Below, piece by piece: positions 54,788 to 64,000 of a stretch of 64,000 nt of DNA (positions are counted from its first letter, which is position 1; the number at the start of each line of letters is the position of its first letter). The translations under genes were made by a program, and so were the position numbers. This stretch comes from Cercospora beticola. Taxonomy: Eukaryota; Ascomycota; Dothideomycetes; Mycosphaerellales; Mycosphaerellaceae. Where the stretch lies: assembly GCF_033473495.1 (NCBI RefSeq), contig NC_088936.1, forward strand, positions 62,001-126,000, in the 5' to 3' direction. The notes beneath the pieces are model-generated. The model made no database searches. It was not told the origin of the DNA and worked only from the letters and a program-made list of their open reading frames with translations.

Positions 54788-55720
54788 ATGGACATTGGGC
54801 AAAACGGGATGTGCGATGGGCAAATTTGGATGATGAGATGACTGTGAATAGAATGAATCAAGACTTTGACACCAAGCCTCTGTTCAAGAGTGCTCAGTAA
54901 AACTGCTTCAGGTGGTACAGGAGACTTCACGTTATTGATCAACAGAGCAGCCTATCAGCGCCCCCTGGATGACATTGATATCATGCAAGGAAGCCCGGGT
55001 CGCATTCTCTCGATCCACTGTCAAGCCACCATTACGAACGTCAACTGCTCAAGAAAGATTCGGTGCGGACGTCAAAACAAACCACTTCAGGAAACAATTG
55101 CGGGTGGAAGGCCGCGCCGGTGTATAACTTGCTCAGACACTCCTATCGAGTAGCGAACACCTCACAAGCATCGAGCCCCAGTCATGCTGACGCTATGCCC
55201 ACTTTACGACTAGACCATGGAGAAGCTTCTACGCCGTAAGGCTCGTACCGGAGCCCCTGCGGTCTGCCAGCGGACTATCATCGGTAAGGTCGCGGACTCA
55301 CAACTCTTAATCCCAAGGACGAGGTCTAGTTCTCCTGGCGACATCCAGGTTTTCGGGTTCTCGCACCCAGCCCCCTAGGCCCGATCGATAGTGTGCACAA
55401 GTCCAAATTATGCGAGGGCACTGTTTAATCGTCAAGCCCAGCTTTTAAAAAGCGCTTCAGCACATAGTAATTGGATTCCGAGGTGAAAATGGGCTAACAG
55501 GACTGTCGATCGCCATGTTCCTTACCAGTAAAGTCGGACTGAACACACAGTATATCGTTGACTAGCAAGGATTGCTAAGATTGCCTGCCTTAGGTAATTT
55601 TCGTGCTCGTGTACGTCGGATAGCGCTCACACCAGATGCCTATAGCACGCCTGCCACGCTGTTATTGTTGAAACCACATTGCAACACTCGTTTATCTTCA
55701 TTCCTTCGATTCGACGCACC
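54788..55720. other. Intergenic region
   Basis: No gene supported. A short stretch at about 55295-55345 looks slightly tRNA-like (ACTCTTAATC, as in the tRNA-Lys anticodon loop), but the flanking bases do not pair into a cloverleaf. The right end is the promoter of the M3-like gene. Confidence 0.5.
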
Positions 55721-58167
55721 ATGCGTGCACCACTCGTGTTGACCAAGTGCCTCTTGACCTTCGGCATTCATGCCAATCTTGCCACGTCGCTCGTCGTTCG
55801 CCAGGGCGATGTCAAGCTGCTCCCGCTCATCCTCAACGAGACCGCCGATTCGCTGCAGCAAGTGGGCAAAGAAGCAGCCGATGGCGAGAAACACTTCATC
55901 GAGCAACTCCTCCAGAACGTGACGCCCCAAGCCTCCACCTTCAACAATACCATTGCAGCATACTGGCAGAACCGCAATGCCCTATCCCAACGCACGGCAA
56001 AGATTTATCTTTACGCTAATATTGGAGATTATCCCGACTTGACTGGCCCCAGCCGCGCGGCCCGTGATACATATGAGGATGCTCTCGACAACACCTTCAC
56101 GAATGAGCAGTTCTATGAGCTCGTTCATGCCGTCTATATTCAGTACTTTGACCCTGCAGGAGCTCCGAGCGACAAGAAACAATGGCCTGCGGATCTGGAT
56201 GAAGAGGATATAAAAATGCTGCGTATCACCTGGCACTCCTTTGTGGACAATGGGCTAAATTTGAAGCCCGAAGAGCAGGACCGTTTGAAGGCAATCAGCG
56301 ACTCCGCGGATCAAGTGGAAAGTGCTTTCATGGACGCCTTGGGCAACATCACAACTGGTCCTCCGTTGTACTTCACTCGAAAAGAGCTGCCAGGCGTGCC
56401 CGACGAGCTTATCGCCAAGCTGGCCAAAGATAATGGGCAAGACGGCAACAGATACGCAGTCAGCATCGACGACCTCGATATCGTTAGCCAATGTAACAAC
56501 GCAACCACTCGGCAGGTCGTGTGGCTGCGAGGCAATCGTCTCGTTCCGGAAAACATCGACCGCCTGAAGCAGACGATAGCATTACGTGCGGAACAGGCCA
56601 ACCTGCTCGGCTACCCCTCCTACGCGGCTTACGCTCTGCAGGATACTTTGATAGCGAACCCGGAGAATGTTCGATCCTTTATTGATCAAATTGATGCCAA
56701 GCTCCAGCCTCTGAATCGAGAACAATACATCGGAATTTTGAAGGGGCTCAAGAAAGAAGAGGAGGGCACTGATGAGTTTTTGTTCGAGTGGGACCAGGAT
56801 TATTACGAATCTAAGGCTAAAGCTGCTGGAATGAAAAAGCGACAGAGTAAAGAACCGAATTGTAAGTGGCACTGCCCGAAGCGACTACTCCATAATCAGA
56901 AGTACTGAACGACAAACAGCCTCCGAGTACTACGAAGCCATTGAAACTATCAGTCGGATGCTTGAAGTGTTGGGCCCAGTCTTCCATTTCCGTTTCGAAA
57001 AGCTGAGTGCCGTCACTACCGTGCCAGGCCACTCAGCCAAGGATGTTGTTTGGAATCCCAGTGTTCAGCTATATGCTGTCTACGATACCGACGACAACAG
57101 CCCGGTGGGACATCTCTACGTCGATCCTTACCATCGCGACAGTGACGACGCGCTGGCATCCACAGCATACACCATTAGCACAGGATCCAGTTTCGTCAAG
57201 TCCGATGGAACTCGAAATCCCATCTCGGTTGTTGTCAAATACTACTTTGATGCACCAAATGGGGACCAACCGACCCTGCTGGATTCCGATCAGGTACGAA
57301 GTTGTGACACTATGATGTTGTGCCACGACAGCTAACTCATTCTCGTCTGCCAGCTCCACCTCTTATTCCGCTTGTTTGGTTCAGTGCTTTCTTCCTTCTC
57401 CGGAAAGGTCAAATACAACGCCTTGAGTGCCGTTTCGTCCGCAATTCCCAGCGACTTTTCGAACGTCATTCAATCCACGCTGGAAGGCTGGTGTAAGTTC
57501 CTGCCTTCAATTCAAAGGCAACACTCTGCACGGCCCTCGCTGAACACACTACACAGCAAATGATCCCCAAACGCTAGAACGCATCAGTGAGCACTGGTCC
57601 TACGTATCTCCAGAAGCCCAACAAGCATGGCAAAAAGCGAATCCAAACCAGCCACAACCACCGAAGCAGATACCGCAGAACTCTCCGGCTGGAAGCACGG
57701 ACTCGAACCCCAGAGGCTTGTCAAACGGGCACAATGTATGGTTCGCACTGTACTCAGCGTCGCTCTCGGCCTGGGACCAATATCTGTACGGACAAAGCCA
57801 CCCCGTCGATACCACCTCTCTGGACTTCGTCCGCGAATTCAAACGGATTAGCAAGCAGTACCGCAAATTGGACCACATCGGCGACACGGGAGTGACAGAC
57901 ACATCGAAATGGGACTACCCTTTCACATACGACTCGCACAACATGCAAACGCCTGGCAGCGTCTACGATTACTCCTTAAGCTGGTTGTACGCAGCGGATC
58001 TATTTTCGCGATTCCAAGAAGACCCATTCAGCACGTCGATTGGTGGCCAGTTTCGAACTCTGCTACTCGTTCCTGGGGCATCGGAAGACTATGAGGCACA
58101 GATCGAGACGTTTTTGGGCCGGAAATTGGATTTTGGAAAGTATCTTGGTACCTTGGGGGTGCATTGA
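55721..58167 (+). CDS. Secreted M3 (thimet oligopeptidase) family protein lacking the zinc site
   Basis: Exons 55721-56861, 56920-57293, 57354-57492 and 57557-58167 give 754 residues, close to the family length (about 680-760). An N-terminal signal peptide (LVLTKCLLTFGIHANLATS) suggests secretion. The chain follows the M3 fold (for example the FHFRFEKL and DPYHRDSDD blocks in exon 2, AADLFSRF near the end). Where M3 enzymes have the zinc motif H-E-x-x-H, this protein reads R511-L-F-G-S515. The third ligand Glu, in the E-A-P-S block, aligns with Asn542. All three zinc ligands are gone, although the frame and splice sites are intact. It is probably a pseudoenzyme, perhaps a binding protein or inhibitor. 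Confidence 0.82.
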
Positions 58168-58263
58168 GGGAGGGAAGATGCTTAGACTGTAGGAAGCTTT
58201 GTATGAAAGCTCTTGAATTACTTCCAGACTCAGCAGACGTGACGCCCAGACTTGTTGCTTTAC

Positions 58264-58989
58264 TCAGTCGGTACGCAAATACCCTCTTGCAAAATCGCCG
58301 TCCGTCACGTACGGTGGCCGTCGATACTCATTTTCCCAGACATATTCATGTCGTAGGTAACCCCATAGTTCTAACACGAAGTCCAGAGAAACATGCATGA
58401 AACCAACATCCTTGGCCCTGATCCCCGCTATCGGCTCTCTACCCTCGAACTCGCCCTCCTCCTCCTCTACCTTGCTGAAGACCCAATTCTTCCAGACGAG
58501 ATCAACGAATCCGCCGCCCCTGTCTCTGCCCCTGACGTACTGGGCAACTTTGACCACAGACCTGACGCAAGCATCGTCGACGCGGATGCAATACTTCACG
58601 CGCTGGTTGTTGTACCAAGGATCATTGGATCTATCTGGATAGTGCTCATCGCTCCACGCTTTGAAGTGCTCTCTAACAGCTGCAGGGCTAGCACCTTCCA
58701 ATATCTGCTTGTCCTCAATGACTGTGATCTCCAATTGGTCGAATACATCCAAGCCGTTGCAGAGCTCCAAGTCATACCGGATGAAATGCCTGTATCTGTC
58801 CAGGAAGACTTGCCAATCCGAGTCGTTGTTGTATGTACAGCGATAGATTACAGGTCCCCAGTTGTCTTCGTGGTCTTCTTTCATCCATCTCTCGATTTGA
58901 TCTGCTTTGTTCGAGGAGCGGCTACGACCTGGAGTGCGGGTGCTTTCGTCCCGGATCGGGGCACGAGCCACACGACGACTAGGCAACAT
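58264..58989 (-). CDS. Conserved fungal hypothetical protein
   Basis: A single-exon gene of 241 residues, convergent with the M3-like gene, with 96 bp between the stops. After a basic N-terminus, the core runs GPVIYRCTYNNDSDWQVFL, RYDLELCNGLDVFDQLEITV and a YCIRVDDACVRSVV block, then WVFSKV and a Tyr-rich C-terminus (LWGYLRHEYVWENEYRRPP). This pattern is a common, often multi-copy, family of unknown function in Dothideomycetes and other ascomycetes. No signal peptide or membrane helix. I cannot infer an activity. Confidence 0.72.
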   Translation of the reverse strand: MLPSRRVARAPIRDESTRTPGRSRSSNKADQIERWMKEDHEDNWGPVIYRCTYNNDSDWQVFLDRYRHFIRYDLELCNGLDVFDQLEITVIEDKQILEGASPAAVREHFKAWSDEHYPDRSNDPWYNNQRVKYCIRVDDACVRSVVKVAQYVRGRDRGGGFVDLVWKNWVFSKVEEEEGEFEGREPIAGIRAKDVGFMHVSLDFVLELWGYLRHEYVWENEYRRPPYVTDGDFARGYLRTD

Positions 58990-59881
58990 GTCGGATATCG
59001 AGTGTTGGCTCGAGTTCTTGGTTCGTATCCGAGCGATTCAATAGTTTTTGAGTCTTGTGGAGTGGAGCATAGTCGGAAGTCGGTCTGAGAAGACGGGTGG
59101 TCTGCTTCCCAGGTCTACTTGATCATCCTCGCCAGTGGCGGCTGCCTAGCTGTGCCGCAGCTCAATGTGGAAATGGCTGGTCTGCATCGGACGTTGGGGA
59201 CACTGCGGAGACATGGGGTAGGCGGTCTTTATGAGCAGCCTCGTGTAATGTGAACAACAATTTCAACGAGATGCCATAGATACACATTCGGAAAAACGAG
59301 ACTGGAGCAAAGGGGGAGCAGGAGCGATACATTTGCTGAGTCAGCTCGCGGATTCCTTGGCGTAAGTCCGTCACGATGCGCTTCCCACAACGCGTCTTGT
59401 TCTGGCCATAGACCATACTTCGTAGCACGCCAAACTCCTCGACAAATGCCGTCAACAATGAGAGCTGACGTTATCGCCGCTATGTGCAACAGGAACCATC
59501 ACTGCCATTGCACTCGATGAAGCCTGGAGATCATCAAAATACCAAACGAGCACGAATGCACAGCCATATTCAGCAGGATTACAGTAGAGCTAGTGCTGGC
59601 ATGTCTATGAGGCTGCGCGCTCATAAATTTTGGATCGACGGCCCATCGACGCGACAAAATGCTACCTCGGTTAGTGATTGACAGATCTTTTCGAGAAGTC
59701 TGCCTTCTTGGCGCGGCCGCGTAGGTCCGCGTGCGGCAACATTTGCCTTCGTCTCGACCGCGCAGCGGCCGCTGTTCACGTCACTCCTCCCTGATGCAAG
59801 ACATCTTCATGACTGAACGGTATATGAAGGCAAGATGTCCGTCCTGATGCTGGAGAGCCCTATACATCAATCGACCTCGAA
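58990..59881. other. Intergenic region
   Basis: Between the divergent hypothetical gene and the SDR pseudogene. It contains two NotI-type GCGGCCGC sites near 59716 and 59766, but no gene, repeat or RNA that I can support. Confidence 0.5.
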
Positions 59882-60701
59882 ATGCCGGATGATTCGCTGC
59901 AAGACCGCGTTGTGCTCGTGACAGGCGGCGCCTCTGGCATTGGCTTTGCAACGGCAAAACGTCTTCTCGAGCGTGGAGCCCTCGTGTACCTCACCGATAT
60001 CAACGAAGAAGCGTTAGAGCAAGCTGCCAGCACTCTCAACGATCCGGAGCGGGTTTGTGCTCACCGTGTCGACGTCACCAAGCGAGACGCAGTCAAAGCC
60101 GCCATTGTCTCAGCGAAAGAACACTTCGGCAGACTGGACGCCATTGGAAGCATTGCTGGAACTGGTGGACGCCGTCTTGGACACGACTTCATCTGGGAGA
60201 CTACATCCGACGAGTACGACTTCAACTTCGACATCAACGTCCGAGGCACATTCAACATACTCTCAGAGGCGTTGGCACCGGGGGTTGTCAGTGAACCAGG
60301 AAGCAGTATCGTCTGTGTGGGCAGCATGTTCTCACTCAGGGTTTTGAAAAGGGTGCGGTATTCGCTGCCTCTAAGCATGCAATGACCGGCCTCGTGAAGA
60401 GTGCAGCGAAAGAAGTTGGCAAGCGTGGGATTAGGGTGAACGCGGTATTGCCGTAAGTGTGCACCGAGACTTCTTCCACTGACGCGCATTCATCACTAAC
60501 TATGCCATTAGTGGTGTCATCGACACTCCTATGCATCAGCGAAATTTGGACAGCGGATTTCCGGATCCTGGTCCAGATGCCCCTTTGTCAAGGGTAGGCA
60601 AAGCGGAAGAGGTGGCAGAAGTCATTGTTTTCCTTTTGAGCGATGAAGCCTCATTCGTGACCGGCTCGCTTTGTAGCGTTGATGGCGGTCAGAACTGCTA
60701 A
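59882..60701 (+). pseudogene. Short-chain dehydrogenase/reductase, frameshifted
   Basis: This is an SDR-family oxidoreductase of about 250 residues. The Rossmann loop VTGGASGIG and the block DVTKRDAV are intact. At about 60337 one base is missing: the frame of SIVCVGSMFS ends, and GFEKGAVFAASKHAMTG resumes one frame over. No intron fits, because the blocks on both sides are conserved and adjacent. The active-site Y-x3-K is F-A-A-S-K, so the catalytic Tyr is also lost. After a good 59-nt intron (60453-60511) the C-terminus continues (GVIDTPMHQRN, GSLCSVDGGQNC) to TAA at 60701. The frameshift lies beside a GGG-TTTT-AAAA run and could be a sequencing error; the Phe could not. Confidence 0.75.
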
Positions 60702-61352
60702 CATCGGCAAGGCATTTCGCAGGAGCATACAGAAGTGCATCTGCGTAAGAAGAAGGCTGCGCGACGATTGAGGCCCAACTAGCTGAACAAATGCTGCGGA
60801 ATAGACATGTGTCTAAAATCAAATCTGAACGTCTCGATGGCGTTGGCCTTCGACTGACACATTCATTCCCCAAAAGTTCCTCAATGGCTCGTTCCAACGA
60901 ACAAGCTGATGCACCTCTGTGATTTCGGTACCTAAATGATTTCAACATAATCAGGACATCTTTGGCACTCGCGCTCACTCTCGCGAACGCGATCTTGGAG
61001 TGCTCTATCAATCAAATGCCTCGTGCACATGGCAGGCATGTATCCGATCTGCTCCACTGGGCAATGTCCAATCGAACCCTTCCGTGCTAGTGCTACCCTT
61101 ATGCAACCCATGCGGCAAAGCTTCAGGCCATCGGCTGCAGAGATGCTGTCTAGCATGTGTGCTGCCAGCTCCCTGAACACCACTTAAGTATTGACTGAAC
61201 GTCCTTTCGGCCTTTGGGATCACCATACGTAATGCCGCCATTGACTAAGCCCATCGGTACTGCAAATTGAACAATTGATAATATCCATACACTAGAAAGT
61301 TATTGTAAAGCAACGAAACGATCGGAGGCATTTGAGACCACAAGTTGCAAAC
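60702..61352. other. Intergenic region
   Basis: Promoter of the ketopantoate-reductase-like gene and 3' side of the SDR pseudogene. Frames are unconvincing; nothing else was seen. Confidence 0.5.
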
Positions 61353-62491
61353 ATGCCCCGTGCCCTGATCATCGGCGCTGGCTGCGTAGGTCGCCTTCCC
61401 GCTGAAGGCCTGAAACGACAAGGGGTTCCGTTCACGGACCCTTGACGAAACGCACGCCTGCGCGAAGACAACTGCTCACACGCTTCTGCATACAGCCGTG
61501 GGCTCCGTTCTGGGCTGGCTGTTGGCCCGCACGGCACCATACCGCGTCTCGGTCGTCTGCAAGTCCAATTTCGCCCACGTCCAGGAGCACGGTTTCCGCC
61601 TGCGGACCACCACCTGGGGCGACGGCCTCTTCACGCCCCATCGCGTGTTCGAGGCAGGCTCCGCATTGCAACGTCCATCCGGCGCGGGCTATGCGTACAT
61701 CATCCTCGCCAACAAGATCAAGACCGAGCAGAGTCGCTCGCAGATGGTGCACGACCTCCAGCACATCACCACCCCCAACACCATCCTAGTGTCGACTCAA
61801 AATGGCCTGGGCAACGAAGCGGCCTTGCGTGACGCCTTTCCGTCGAATGTCATAATATCCATGGTCTGTAATCTGGTCTGCTGTCAATTGTCCCCCGGCG
61901 TCATCGAACAACGCACATCGATCAAACCGCACGCATTCCACGTCGGCGTGTACGGCAGAATCTCCCAGAGCGACTTCACCGCCGACGAATCCAAAGCCGT
62001 CGAATCCCTGCTCGCTTGTGACAAGCAATTCGTTGCCGTAGATAATGCCTTGCTGGAAAAGTGGCAAAAGGCCGTCTTCAACAACGCCTGGAATTCCATG
62101 ACCGCACTTACCGGAGTCGACACTCACGAGCTCTTCGAATCCCCCGCTGCCCTCGAGCTGGTCCGCCACCTCGCCGAGGAAGCACGTCAAATAGGGATTG
62201 CGAGTGGTGTCGAGCTGGGCGGTATGGTTCCAGACAAGGTGATTGAGATCGCGCGGTCATGCGACCCCATCGTGACTTCCATGCTGTACGATGCCCGACG
62301 AGGACGAGCATTAGAGTTGGCTCCGATCACTGGTGGGCTTTGCATCACACATTTCCCTCCCACGAGCATCGTACTGACGGCTGCATGCAGGTTTTTTGGT
62401 CGCCCAGGCTGCTCGCGTGGGAATTCCGGCACCGTACACAACGGACGTCTACCGACAGCTCAAACAGATGAATGCTTCGTTACGGGCGTGA
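61353..62491 (+). CDS. Ketopantoate reductase (2-dehydropantoate 2-reductase) family protein
   Basis: The family uses NADPH to reduce 2-dehydropantoate to pantoate, but fungi have many paralogues with other roles. Exons 61353-61389, 61496-62332 and 62391-62491 (introns 106 and 58 nt) give 324 residues. The dinucleotide loop is ALIIGAGCVAVGSVLGWLL, created across the first intron. QNGLGNEAALRDAFP and the catalytic Lys region EKWQKAVFNNAWNS are family blocks. The C-terminal helix (VYRQLKQMNASLRA) comes from exon 3. The first intron is the least certain; the unspliced first frame stops after 30 codons. It lies between two damaged genes but is itself intact. Confidence 0.78.
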
Positions 62492-62871
62492 AAGAATCTT
62501 TCGGGAGCCGATCTGCTGGTGCTCAATGTGGGCCGAATCACGATCTTTCAGCGTGGAAGAGACCTGCAGTCACAGCAATGCAGGTACGATCATCAACCGA
62601 TCCACCTGCGACGGAGCATATGGAAGCGAGCATGCAGCGCGGCAATCTTGGAACGGAGATTTGGTTCAAATAGAAAGCGGAGACCACTCTCAATCACACA
62701 TGCTATCTCGGTACCAGCCTACACTGGAATGTGCCATGGCGTTTCTGCACAAAGCCAGAATATCTGGAACGAGCTTATATGAGCGAATATTCTGGCGCGC
62801 CATGTTCTAAGCGCCGGTCTTCCGGGAGTGTCGAAACGCCTTCACTCAATTTTCTCCTTGGATCCAATCAA
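62492..62871. other. Intergenic, convergent 3' regions
   Basis: The 3' sides of the reductase gene and the minus-strand P450. Nothing else was seen. Confidence 0.5.
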
Positions 62872-63955
62872 CTATGTGGAGCTGTGTCGAGGCCTGACGC
62901 GACAGTACAACGGAGGCTTGTCCCACATGATGAAGATCTTGTGATCATTCCACTTCTGGCTCTCTTCGCACAATTCCAAGTCGAAGTGAAACAAGACTTT
63001 TGTCAGAATGAGACGGGTCTCATGGTATGCCATACTATATTGCAGAGAAGGGAGTGGTCAGCGATAGACAACCTGAGAGCATGCTGAAGCCAACTTACTT
63101 CTTTCCCATACAACCCCGAGGACCCATCGAGAAAGGCGTAAAGGTGGATCGCTTGTCCTCAGCATACCGCTCCGAAAGCTCCGTCGCATTCGCCCCAGTC
63201 AGCCAACGCTCTGGCACAAATTCGTACGGATCACGATAGTTGTTGGGATCCCGCTGTGCAGCTAGATTGGTTGGTACCCGGCTGGCACTTCACGTCCATC
63301 GATGAAAGTCGGCGCTCCAGGAGGTGTCTTCCTCGCCAGGCCGTATGAGATGGAGGGATACATGCGGAGACCCTCTTCAATGACAGCGTTGAGGTACGGG
63401 AGACCTTGCAGACGTTCGATACCGATTTCGTCCTCGTTGCGGATCTTCGAGCGGGTCTCTTCAATCAGTCGCGACATTTTCGAAGGATTCGTTAGGAGGT
63501 AATATGTGATGCCGCTGAGAATGGTCGCTGTCGTCTCCGTGCCAGCAATCATGAACTGCGATCAAACTGTCAGAGATCTCGACCAACACTTATGATCATA
63601 CCTCTCGTCCCGACAGCCATCGGTTCAGCACAACCACTACCAAATTTGCATTCGAATACTGCTCTTGCTTCGTCAGACCGGCATCGACGCTGCCCTCGGT
63701 CTCCATCACCATGCCCCAGATATCAGGCCTTGCGTCTTTCTGCTCCAGCCGACGGTCTACTCGATCCACGCAGAATTTCTTGTGCGTCTTCATCGTCTCG
63801 ATGGTCGATTTGGAAATGCAGTACTTGAGCATGAACAATTCGAGGAGAGGGAAACAGCGAATCACGTGGACGTAAACTGCGAAACGGAAGGCGGGCAACA
63901 TGGCTGCCACCCACGGATGGTAATCGGTGTCTTCCAGCATGTTCAGAGATTCTCC
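62872..63955 (-). pseudogene. Cytochrome P450, frameshifted, 5' part beyond the window
   Basis: Minus-strand exons 63955-63641, 63555-63099 and 63034-62872, with introns of 85 nt (GTAGTG...CGCAG) and 64 nt (GTAAGT...ATAG). The I-helix motif is AGTETTATILSG, the K-helix ExxR is EEGLR, and the heme loop is FTPFSMGPRGCMGKN with its cysteine intact. In the middle exon the frame breaks at about 63278: REVPAG is followed, one base out and about three residues short, by NLAAQRDPNNYRDPYEF. No intron explains this, so about 10 bp appear deleted. The exon before 63955 would lie at or past the window edge, so the N-terminal half is not seen. Confidence 0.78.
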
Positions 63956-64000
63956 CTGGTTGCCGCCGTGGTCAGTCATGATTCTATCTAACCTATGCCC

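Noticed and set aside
55290..55350. tRNA-Lys-like stretch (ACTCTTAATC with a GTTC further on)
   Set aside because: The flanking bases do not form the anticodon, T or acceptor stems, so no cloverleaf can be drawn.
60311..60339. A 29-nt intron that would rescue the SDR frame
   Set aside because: Too short for a fungal intron, and it would remove the conserved block with the catalytic Ser.

Overview
The window is nuclear DNA of a filamentous ascomycete. Genes are short and mostly split by 50-110 nt GT-AG introns. A Zn2Cys6 regulator of the gluconeogenesis type, fungal MFS carriers, small cysteine-rich secreted proteins and a repeat block mutated in the manner of RIP (repeat-induced point mutation) all fit Pezizomycotina. 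The look of the proteins suggests Dothideomycetes, but I cannot prove the class or species from sequence alone. Intron positions were worked out by hand from splice signals and reading frame.

Layout. 1-7965 is an AT-rich, RIP-destroyed block of nested LTR retroelements with no usable reading frame. The dinucleotides CpA and TpG are almost absent. A 2.3 kb element with two 216-bp LTRs and a 5-bp target duplication (5266-7607) sits inside an older element that still shows the ghost of a Gag zinc knuckle. 8283-20406 holds ordinary genes: an MFS transporter, a conserved membrane protein, an acetamidase/formamidase, a single-pass surface protein and an AcuM/Rds2-type regulator. 21023-26594 is a small accessory island: a secreted actin/Hsp70-fold-like protein, two paralogous seven-cysteine secreted proteins on duplicated segments, repeated promoter modules, a dead Tc1-type transposase and a scrap of the neighbouring gene. 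26989-39974 contains a Thr-rich secreted protein, a second MFS carrier, a disordered protein, a large coiled-coil protein and a RING-like coiled-coil protein. 39975-43048 is gene-poor.

43049-58989 contains a PHD-finger protein, a small unknown protein, an AMID/FSP1-like oxidoreductase, a sterol-glucosyltransferase-like enzyme with a ubiquitin-interacting motif, a Zn2Cys6 regulator, aspartate-semialdehyde dehydrogenase with a Gcn4/CpcA-type site in its promoter, a secreted M3 peptidase relative that has lost its zinc site, and a conserved unknown protein. 59882-63955 looks like a decaying metabolic group: a short-chain dehydrogenase with a 1-nt frameshift and a lost catalytic Tyr, an apparently intact ketopantoate-reductase-like enzyme, and a frameshifted cytochrome P450 that runs towards the window edge.

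The genes do not form one pathway. The points that most reward a second look are the RIP mosaic with its nested element, the duplicated secreted-protein island, the zinc-less M3 pseudopeptidase, and the UIM at the end of the glycosyltransferase.
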